From contig CAJNOJ010000312.1 of the NCBI GenBank assembly GCA_905250025.1, positions 1-64,000 of the forward strand: 64,000 nt of DNA, given 5' to 3'. The position numbers and the translations under genes were made by a program. Position 1 is the stretch's first letter. Every line of letters begins with the position of its first letter. This stretch comes from Adineta ricciae. Its lineage: Eukaryota > Rotifera > Eurotatoria > Adinetida > Adinetidae. Shown here piece by piece: positions 55,756-64,000 of this stretch. The notes beneath the pieces were generated by a model. That model was not told the DNA's origin, made no database searches, and saw nothing but the letters and a program-made list of their open reading frames with translations.

Positions 55756-57069
55756 TGGCAACGATAGTGGCAGTTAGGTCAATGATAGGACCGTGTTCCA
55801 GATAAGTGTCGACTAGAAATGCACACAGACGCGGATCGAGACCAAGTTCGCTGAAAAGCTCACCGCGTCGGGTGAGGCTTCTGTTGTTTTCTTCCAAACA
55901 TGATAGTTCAGTTAATAGTGTAAATGACGCACGCAAATCTGTATCCTTTGGACGATCCAGAAAATGAAATGACGCTGGATCGAGTTTCAAACGAAGAAGT
56001 TGTAGAGTGACCAAATCAAGAGACGAACGTTGAATTTCTGGTTCGATATTATCACGTTGCAAATCATCTTCTTTGTACAAACGGATGCAATGTCCGGCTG
56101 CTGTTCGACCTGCTCGACCGGTTCGTTGGTTTGCAGACGATTTTGATATACGAACCGTCTCGATAATAGTAAGTCGACGTTGAGGATCGAATCGAGCCTC
56201 TTTGGCCAAACCAGAATCGATTACCAAACAAGTATTTTTAATTGTTAGCGATGTTTCAGCAATATTAGTGCAGAAAATTACCAGTCGTCGATGTTCAGAT
56301 GGATTCTCATCGAACTGGAGAACTTGAGACTGTTCTTCGGGCGAAAGCGATCCGTGTAATGGTAATGCAATACAATTCTCGGGTATGCTTGCGGTAAAAA
56401 GATTAATAGCCTGCTCAATTTCTTGTTGACCTGGAAGAAATACCAGAGTATGTCCTTCGTGGTGACTGTGAACTTTCAATAAAGTAGACACCACGTGGTC
56501 TTCTTCAGAGTCATCTGGTTTCGGAATATATTCAGTTTGAACAGGATATAATCGACCGGCGACGCAAAGTGCTTGACTATCATGTTTAGTAAAAAATCGA
56601 AGAAATTTTTCAGGTGCGATTGTAGCCGAAGCGATAACTACGTAAAACTCAGATGGTCGCTCGAGCAATAATAGTTTTGCTATGCCCAAAACAATGTCAG
56701 TATTAAGTGATCGTTCATGAGCTTCATCGATAATCAAAACTTTCACGTCATTCAATTGACGGTCTAGCTGACTCTTTTGTATCAAAGCAGCATCAGTCAT
56801 GAAAACGATACTTGTGCCAGGTACTTGGTTAGTAGTGCTCTGAATGCCTCTACGACCTACCTCGTAACCGACCGATTCGCCCACAGATATTCCATCGTAC
56901 TCATTGGCAACACGACGTGCGAGTGCGATGGCTGCAAGTGCTCTAGGTTGAGTGCAGACAACGAGCCCACGGAAATATTCAGCTGCATATTGAGGCAACT
57001 GGGTACTTTTTCCACTCCCCGTTTCAGCTGTAACGACTAAAACACGTTCTTTGCTTAATCGTTGACAAA
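55756..57069 (-). CDS. CCCH-DEAH-RING/IBR-PARP-WWE protein, helicase core, one haplotype
   Basis: A DEAH-box helicase core: motif I AETGSGKSTQLPQ, Ia TQPRALAA, motif II IIDEAHERS, motif III ASATI, motif V FCTNIAETSLTI and motif VI QRTGRAGRT, followed by the HA2 region. All motifs needed for NTP-driven RNA unwinding are intact. It is the second haplotype of 57071-58384. Confidence 0.85.
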
Positions 57070-57070
57070 N
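57070..57070. other. Contig join (single N)
   Basis: 57071 onward repeats 55756 onward with a few substitutions (for example in LEENNRSLTRR against LKENNRRLTRR). Confidence 0.9.
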
Positions 57071-59668
57071 TGGCAACGATAGTGGCAGTTAGGTCAATGA
57101 TAGGACCGTGTTCCAGATAAGTGTCGACTAGAAATGCACACAGACGCGGATCGAGACCAAGTTCGCTGAAAAGCTCACCGCGTCGGGTGAGTCTTCTATT
57201 GTTTTCTTTCAAACATGATAGTTCGGTTAATAGTGTAAATGACGCACGTAAATCTGTATCCTTTGGGCGATCCAGAAAATGAAATGACGCTGGATCGAGT
57301 TTCAAACGAAGAAGTTGTAGGGTGACCGAATCAAGAGACGAACGTTGAATCTCTGGCTCGATATTATCACGTTGCAAATCATCTTCTTTGTACAAACGGA
57401 TGCAATGTCCGGTTGCTGTTCGACCTGCTCGACCGGTTCGTTGGTTTGCTGATGATTTCGATATACGAACCGTCTCGATAATAGTAAGTCGACGTTGAGG
57501 ATCGAATCGAGCCTCTTTGGCCAATCCAGAATCGATTACCAAACGAGTATTTTTAATAGTTAGCGATGTTTCAGCAATATTAGTGCAGAAAATTACCAGT
57601 CGTCGATGTTCAGATGGATTCTCATCGAACTGGAGAACTTGAGATTGTTCTTCGGGCGAAAGCGATCCGTGCAATGGTAATGCAACACAATTCTCGGGTA
57701 TGCTTGCGGTAAAAAGATTAATAGCCTGCTCAATTTCTTGTTGACCTGGAAGAAATACCAAAGTATGTCCTTCGTGGTGACTATGAACTTTCAATAAAGT
57801 AGACACTACATGGTCTTCTTCAGAATCATCTGGTTTCGGGATATATTCAGTTTGAACAGGATATACTCGACCAGCGACGCAAAGTGCTTGACTATCATGT
57901 TTAGCAAAAAATCGAAGAAATTTTTCAGGTGCGATTGTAGCCGAAGCGATAACTACGTAAAACTCAGATGGTCGCTCGAACAATAATAGTTTTGCTATGC
58001 CCAAAACAATGTCAGTATTAAGTGATCGTTCATGAGCTTCATCGATAATTAAAACTTTCACGTCATTCAATTGACGGTCTAGCTGACTCTTTTGTATCAA
58101 AGCAGCATCAGTCATGAAAACGATACTTGTGCCAGGTACTTGGTTAGTAGTGCTCTGAATGCCTCTACGTCCTACTTCGTAACCGACCGATTCGCCCACA
58201 GATATTCCATCGTACTCATTGGCAACACGACGTGCGAGTGCGACGGCTGCAAGTGCTCTAGGTTGAGTGCAGATAACGAGCCCACGGAAATATTCAGCTG
58301 CATATTGAGGCAACTGGGTACTTTTTCCACTCCCCGTTTCAGCTGTAACGACTAAAACACGTTCTTTGCTTAATCGCTGACAAAACTCGTTTTGGCAAGC
58401 CAATATAGGTAGGTTTGCTTTCTTCCTTTCTTCTTGACGTTGTTCCAATGTCTTTAACGTTTTCGATGATTCAAAAGGACCTTTCTCGTTGGTATACCTT
58501 AAAGCACCAAACAAGACTCGATCGGATGGATGCGATGTATGCGGACAAGCAGGATTCGCGCATTTTCTGCCATCTTGGCATGGATCCCAATTGGTAGGAT
58601 GAAGATTGTGACAGTAATAGTAACCACAATTGACACCTTTATCGCATTCCATCGATCGTCCCGGTGGATGATTCTCCGAGCAATCGAGATCTTTGCAGCC
58701 AACGCCAAAAAAGCATACTTTTCGGTTTGATGGATGTAGACAAGTACATGCACTATTGTAACAGTGTAGACCGTATATACAATCTTTTAATCGATTATCC
58801 GAATGTAATGCATCACACTGCCACGCTTGACCATTGTCAAATTCAGTGCGAACAGGTGGACGGGTTGAAGGATGTAAACATCGGCATCCCGCATCTGTGC
58901 AATTCGCTGCGTTTTTACATGGCTTTGTTCTACCAATCGGATGGTCAGCTTTGCAATCAAAATTTTCGCAGTGAGTACCGTCATTGCATGTTCCAGTTTC
59001 GTCAGTTTTTCTTGAAAAAGCATAACTCGGTAAGCACACAGAAGGTCTCGAATGTATAGCAGGCGTGTTGGTACTACGTATTTCTCGGATGACAGGTCTT
59101 TGATCGAATTGAAAATTACGATCACTTTGACGCGATTGACGTGAAGTTGCTGAATCTGCGGTTGTGATGCGGTAATTATTGCTATGTTTATCATCGTCAC
59201 TACTTTCTTGGTCTCGAAATATCGATGCACGGTGTGCTTCAAATGTAGGAAAAAATTCGGAGTTAAACTATGTGCTACACGACCAAATTCAATGCAGAAT
59301 GACTTACTCGATGTAAACATTGCCGGCTTTTGTGCAGAGACGAGACGAGGCTTCACATGAGATTGAGTTTCAGACATCTGTGGTCGAGAAGTTGGTGGAC
59401 ATAACGATCTACTTCTACCTTTTTCGTTGGTCTTCACCGCTTTACATTTTATTTCATAGGTGCAAACCCTTTTCCCATCCCACCGTTGTGCAAACCTATT
59501 AGCGGCACTTTCACTTTCGAAGCTGTTTATCCATGCAAAAAAATTCGGACCGGATTGACTTCTCGGTACGGCAACTCTACTTTCTTCGATGCTAAGTTCC
59601 TTGGCTAACTCGCCAGTCTCGACGAGACGTCGTAGACACGTCACTTTCGCGCACCATATTGTTACCAT
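57071..59668 (-). CDS. CCCH-DEAH-RING/IBR-PARP-WWE protein, N-terminal half
   Basis: Exon 1 runs from the ATG at 59666-59668 to 59308 and encodes an RRM-like segment (NFFAWINSFESESAANRF ... IKCKAV). A 71-base intron (59237-59307, GTAAGT donor) joins in frame to exon 2. After a low-complexity Ser/Arg/Asp linker, six tandem fingers occur at about 58995-58525. Five fit CX5CX4CX3H (for example CNDGTHCENFDCKADH, CKNAANCTDAGCRCLH, CFFGVGCKDLDCSENH) and the sixth ends CX4H. This is the Nab2/ZC3H14 spacing, known for poly(A) binding. The complete DEAH helicase core follows. Putting the non-redundant parts together by coordinates gives about 2,150 residues. The helicase plus RING/IBR part resembles plant DEAH11/DEAH12; PARP and WWE are additional. 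Confidence 0.85.
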
Positions 59669-60456
59669 GTATCGACGATTTCTACAGAAATTGAGTTATG
59701 CACGATGAAAAGTAAAATTTCGTACACGAGAAACTACTTGAATGTTTGCTCTCAACGACAACATCTTCTTTACGTTGGGGAATTTTTTTCTCTTTCCTAA
59801 CAAATTTTACTTATTTTTCTCGCACCGACAAATTAAAAAAAAAACAGTCAACTTCAATTACACACTCCTATGCGATCGAAACAGTGAGGTATTCTTATTA
59901 GTTGGAACTCGATTTTGCCATTAAGGGGGGATACCCCCCCTGCAACCTGCCCTCAAATTTTGTCAGTTTGTAGAGTTGATCCCCAAGGGTCTAGGGTTAA
60001 AATATTTCGCGGGTCCGATGCTCTTTGGCCGAGTTATAAAGATTTCAAAATTTGAAAAAACCGGTTTTTAATGCATTTTCGGCTCAGTGCCAAAAGTAAT
60101 TCTTGCCAAGTCCCGTATTTGAACAAATCGTTTCAAAAACCAATTTTTTTGGGAATATGTTTGTTATGTTCATGTCCACCGGATAACATATTTTCTCCCC
60201 GAAAAAAAATCTCTTCGCAAAAATTGCCTACGTGAAACTGAATTTGGGTGGTGTGAAAACATAAAAATTTCGAGAAAACCAGTACGGATTCGTTTCTTCG
60301 TTTCCAACTAACATTCCAACACTTGTTCCACAAACAGCTCAAGCAGCTCTACTGATTCCAATGAGAAAAGAAGTTTCACCCAGTCTCACCCAACCTCACC
60401 CACACCCACACCCTCATAGAACAATTTGTTGCGCTTGTTATTAAATGTGGGCGAAG
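59669..60456. other. Intergenic with GC hairpin and telomere-like tract
   Basis: GGGGGG-ATA-CCCCCC at 59925-59939 can form a strong hairpin. The next 200 bases are unusually G+C-rich for the window and may belong to an unrecognised repeat. A telomere-like C-rich tract lies at 60375-60416 (CCTCACCCACACCCACACCC), the same unit as at 3161-3195. No gene is supported. Confidence 0.5.
60375..60416. repeat. Telomere-like C-rich tract
   Basis: CACCCAACCTCACCCACACC followed by CACACCCTCA. On the minus strand this reads as repeated GTGTGGGTG/GAGGGTGTG units, like 7282-7311 and 3161-3195. It lies immediately next to the 3' end of the LDLa pseudogene. Confidence 0.5.
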
Positions 60457-61140
60457 TCATATACATTTATAATCATATGATGATGATGAACTGTTAGGAT
60501 AATATGAACAATCTTTCCTTTCGTCATTTCCATCCAAACAATCAATATTGTACTTACTTAGACTCTCCAATGCAAATTCTAATGGAATACATTGACTGTT
60601 ATGACACCGATATTCGTTTTCATTACATTCATTCAATTCCAGTTCTTCACAATATCGTTCGCCTTCGCGATTAAGACAATCAATTCTTCTGTTACAGATT
60701 TCACGCCAATCAAGACAACATAGCCATGATTTTCCCTAGCAATTTTCGACGGATCGATAACATATGCCTGCGCTCTCTGGCTGTGTTGATCGTCGAATGA
60801 AAGTTTCCCTGAATGTTATCAATGGATCATAAGAAAATTCATATTCACACTTTGTACTAAACCATGGTGATGAACAATTGTAAAAGGCAGTTCTGTTACC
60901 TATTTCATATTTTTCAGCAATATTCATCGGTAAAAACCAACCTAATAAATCTTCGTCACTGATACCATAATGTTTTTACATCAAGTTCTGTAATCATATT
61001 TTCATCAATCGTATATTTTGACTGTTCTTCATCAAATTTTGGTCGGCGACAATATGGAATTAAATAATAATTACGAATATAGGGTGCAGGAGTAATCAAA
61101 TATTTATCCATATCCCAAGCAGCATAGAGATAACCAAATG
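60457..61140 (-). pseudogene. LDL-receptor class A domain protein, broken
   Basis: Pieces of one protein read in order on the minus strand. PYIRNYYLIPYCRRPKF comes first. After a shift near 60960 comes SDEDLLGWFLPMNIAE with NCSSPWFSTKCEYEFSYD. A TAG at 60736-60738 interrupts the frame after YRSVENC. The same frame then continues with CCLDWREICNRRIDC and an LDLa module (CNENEYRCHNSQCIP ... DCLDGNDE) before a stop at 60457. One frame change and one nonsense codon make it non-functional unless the frame change is a small intron. The cysteine-rich order is like large bdelloid surface receptors that combine LDLa, EGF and seven-helix parts (from memory). Confidence 0.55.
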
Positions 61141-61628
61141 CAGATGAAGAATTATTCTCATCATTTGTATTGTATAATATATAATGAGCATAAATTGTAT
61201 GATAGAAAGTAAGAACAACAACATCAACTAAGAGATGTAGATGAACCATAGTTTCACTGGTTTTTTTAGTAATGATTTGCATTATGTATGCATATATAAT
61301 CATAAAATATGCTTTAGCTCCATTCTTCTTACAGATAGAAAACAAAGCACAATACACTTTTCATTTTTGTTGTATAAATTCGGAAAACATTGATATTTTT
61401 TTATGTTTTAGAGAGAATCTGTCGTTCTAATTTATCGATGTTCGACAAAGTGTAAATTGTGTTAGTGTCGTTCTTCAGTGACATCATGCCTTTCTCTCTT
61501 AGCTGTTATGCGCGTATATCAAGGACGAAGAAGAAGCTACGATCCGCTTCCTTCTCGCTTTTAACCTTAGCCTATACATCATTTGCAGATATGTTTTTAA
61601 TTTATTGAGAATATGCGTATATAGTCAA
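61141..61628. other. Spacer upstream of the LDLa pseudogene and 3' flank of a GPCR
   Basis: 61141-61357 may hold an upstream exon of the LDLa pseudogene (an open frame reaches 61357 with hydrophobic stretches), but no splice site decides it. 61480-61628 shares words such as TTTTAACCTTAGCC and TTTATTGAGA with the 3' flanks of the other GPCR copies (11680-11740, 17745-17805). Confidence 0.4.
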
Positions 61629-62579
61629 TTACAGAGTCTGTCGAACAGATACAACTGCAGTTCGTCGTCTTGTTTCATGTATATCATCCATTGGAGCTAC
61701 ATTTCTTCGACGTTTCCAACCAAAATTCATAATTTTGTTAACTAAATCTGGTATTGCAGACAGACATGTTGCTGGTAGTAATAATGGCATGTAGTAAAGA
61801 ATGTATTCCAAGGTTGTATATTGATCGGCCATGAATGAGGGCATTGCGGTCATTTGAATGAGACTCACGATGACAAGTGGTGACCAAAGTGCAATATGCA
61901 GCGTAGAGATAGCCCAAAACTGCAAGATCATTTTCCTATGTCGTCGCCAATTGATTGCTGGTTGATGAGACATTTTTTCCCTGACGACTCGAATGATCAA
62001 TAATGCATTGACAAGAATATTAATACCAAGCGAGACACATACATTGAAAACAAAGTCATAGATGCCTAAGAAACCCGTATAAGTGTAACATGGAGGTCCG
62101 CAAAGAAGTGTTTCATAGTTCCATGCATTAGTACATTGTGAATTGGAAACGATCAGAATCAGATATACAATCGGTGCCCATATGAGACAAATGATCAAAG
62201 GTAAGACATGAAGGATCCATTTTTTCCATCCAACTTGAGTCATATTTTGTGAATGGAAAACAAGTATGTTTCTTTCGATGGATATCCATGCCATAAGAAA
62301 CAACGCTGTTGTGTCACAAGAGAAACTTAACCAAACCCACCAGGCACAGAAAGCATCTGATTCCGGCCAAAGTCTTCCACGATAGTAAAACGACAGTGCT
62401 ACTGGCAAATCGAAAATCAATTGAACGAAATTGAGAATCAGCAAAACGAGCCAACTATGATGTTGTTGTTTTAAGCGAGTCGCCGGTTTTTGCGCAAAGT
62501 ATATGAAGATAATCAATGAAATACAAATAGCTTGAATTTCAAAGATAAGTGCCAAAGAAAATTCAATTCGATAGAACAT
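61629..62579 (-). CDS. Class A-like GPCR, diverged paralogue
   Basis: A 316-residue seven-helix receptor read from the ATG at 62577-62579; the frame extends a few codons upstream only from a TTG. It is homologous along its whole length to the receptor at 17808-18761, roughly three quarters identical by eye. It shares CGPPCYTYTGFLGIYDFVF and WSPLVIVSLIQMT, and the helix 7 motif is IPDLVNKI. The helix 3 motif is WISIERNILVF, so the DRY position reads ERN. It differs most in the second and third loops and in the tail. The divergence is far greater than between the haplotype copies, so this is a true paralogue (or homeologue) about 40 kb away. Confidence 0.82.
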   Translation of the reverse strand: MFYRIEFSLALIFEIQAICISLIIFIYFAQKPATRLKQQHHSWLVLLILNFVQLIFDLPVALSFYYRGRLWPESDAFCAWWVWLSFSCDTTALFLMAWISIERNILVFHSQNMTQVGWKKWILHVLPLIICLIWAPIVYLILIVSNSQCTNAWNYETLLCGPPCYTYTGFLGIYDFVFNVCVSLGINILVNALLIIRVVREKMSHQPAINWRRHRKMILQFWAISTLHIALWSPLVIVSLIQMTAMPSFMADQYTTLEYILYYMPLLLPATCLSAIPDLVNKIMNFGWKRRRNVAPMDDIHETRRRTAVVSVRQTL

Positions 62580-64000
62580 GACTTCCAACTAGTAAAGCAA
62601 ATCTAACAAGAATAAATGCACGACAACTTTAGTTAGGAAAAAAAAAGAAGGATATGACTGTGACGCGTAATCAAAAGCAGAAAACCACTACGCTAATGAA
62701 GTCTGGAATAGAATTAAGAAAAAATACCCTATTTATGTACCCATCTGATTCATCGAAGTTTTTTCACTGCTGCAGAAGAGATGTTTACAAAATTTTGAAA
62801 ATTTGACACTAATACATTGACATGAGGAATCGACAAAGTAGTTTAATTGATTTTTTTCTTAGAAATGCGATTAAAATCTATAAAAAACAAAATAAGACTA
62901 GAAAGCACTCTCCATGGCGTCGCAGAAAATATCCAACAGACAAGTATTTTTTGTTCCAATACTGTCGAAAGTAAATAGAAATAAAGAGGGAATCGATTTG
63001 AGCAGACTTGTTTCTTTGTTTATGCGCAACATAGAAGCACAAGAACATTCGTCACGAAAAACAAAACTTTTAGAATTAGAAGGATAAGACTGATGACCTG
63101 AAACGCACTCTGAATACATTTCGGAGCAAAAGACGAAGTAACTCTTACGAAGCTCAATAGAGAATTTGCAAGACTTTCTACGGATTTCTCGATCTCATTA
63201 CTACGTAATTTACAAAGGCCACAAATACTCTTTATAAAATACTATTCACACGTTGATAATTGATCAATTAAAATTTAAATGGCATAGTTTCCTCAAATAG
63301 ATTTCACAGTGTTTTGAGAGGAAATGATTATCAGAACGTTTAGCAAACTAATTTGTACGTCAATTTAACAAAATAAATCTATTCCTTTGAGATTTGTGAA
63401 ACTCTTTTGATAATCTTTTCTTAGTCGATGAAAAAGTGTTTAGAGTCTTTGAAGGAAAGAAATTTCTATTCTTGTCCGTGACGCACAGCTTCAATGTTTG
63501 AATAACAATGAAATATCCTATTCTACGCTTCACGGACAAATGCTGACGCACAAAAATCTTTTATTTTTGTTCAATAATGAACTAAAACACGTTTGACTGA
63601 CTTAAATGTTTTACATTTCCGCCGCATTTTTAATTCAAAGAATTTGATCTGGGAAACGATGCGTCACACATCTAACAAACCGTTTCGTTCATTTCATCAA
63701 TGAGCATGCCCGAGAAATATTTATATCCTTTGATCTGAAAGTACAAATTCTTCATCCCCAAGTGACTTTTAAACACTTTCGCCATCAGTACTGAAATACC
63801 TTGTTATGTTTTGCGCCTCTTAACTCACTGCACTTTGATGCTATGATCAATATCCACTTTGTGATGTATAAGAAAGAAGCTCTTTTAATTCTGTTATCAA
63901 AGCGCGAGAGATAGAATGGATTTTACAATAATTTGATATTTTCAGCAGCCTTTATCAAAAAGAATGTCAAACATTTAAAAGTAAAAACAGAGCGAAGATC
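62580..64000. other. Intergenic, no gene recognised
   Basis: A+T-rich sequence to the window end. The open frames at 62898-63119 and 63360-63551 are short and without domains. The first 200 bases are the likely promoter of the GPCR at 61629. No repeat or transposon end was found. Confidence 0.45.

Noticed and set aside
51377-57076. One continuous protein of about 1,900 residues
   Set aside because: The frame crosses three N joins and contains repeated HA2 and middle segments that come from redundant contigs; only the pieces between N positions are trustworthy.
1-64000. tRNA, rRNA or CRISPR arrays
   Set aside because: No cloverleaf with conserved T-loop, no ribosomal sequence and no regularly spaced repeats were seen.

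Overview
The window looks like a piece of a bdelloid rotifer genome (inference). It has A+T-rich DNA, many introns of about 50-75 bases with GT..AG ends, an arginine-type ADP-ribosyltransferase fused to TPRs (a combination I associate with bdelloids), G-rich (GAGGGTGTGGG-like) tracts resembling the TGTGGG-type telomere repeats reported for bdelloids, and two closely related haplotypes. I see no bacterial genes, rRNA, tRNA, CRISPR or retroelement.

The most important structural fact is that the sequence is a mosaic. Nine isolated N characters (12435, 23547, 37438, 39920, 44153, 50788, 54507, 55755, 57070) join contigs, and sequence next to each one repeats sequence elsewhere in the window with zero to a few percent difference. 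The apparent tandem duplications are therefore most likely two haplotypes laid end to end. In one case the order can be corrected: 12236-12434 is identical by eye to 23548-23746, so the contig ending at 12434 continues at 23747, and 12436-23546 is the other haplotype of the same region.

Layout: 1-7400 is an accessory region. It holds a hAT transposase with one in-frame stop, two unrecognised proteins, a mariner-like N-terminal fragment ending in telomere-like repeats, a 72-bp tandem repeat, a MITE and a foldback element. From 7409 to 12434 lie a decayed carbonic anhydrase, an ADP-ribosyltransferase/TPR gene and a GPCR. 12436-18761 carries the start of a secreted protein and then the second version of the same three genes. 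From 20345 to 48187, with redundant stretches, runs one very large fibrocystin-L (PKHD1L1)-like gene on the plus strand: signal peptide, FN2, IPT/TIG, PA14, cupredoxin-like, G8 and beta-helix regions and a C-terminal membrane anchor. Convergent to it, from 59668 down to 48488, is one giant gene, also partly duplicated by the joins. It encodes about 2,150 residues: an RRM-like region, six Nab2-type CCCH fingers, a DEAH helicase, RING1-IBR, a PARP domain and two WWE domains. The right end has a telomere-like tract, an LDLa-domain pseudogene and a diverged GPCR paralogue.

The best candidate for something undescribed is the CCCH-DEAH-RING/IBR-PARP-WWE protein. It puts in one polypeptide the parts of a ZAP/PARP12-like RNA sensor, a DEAH helicase and a ubiquitin-ligase-like module. 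Telomere-like tracts also sit at several structural breakpoints in the left half.
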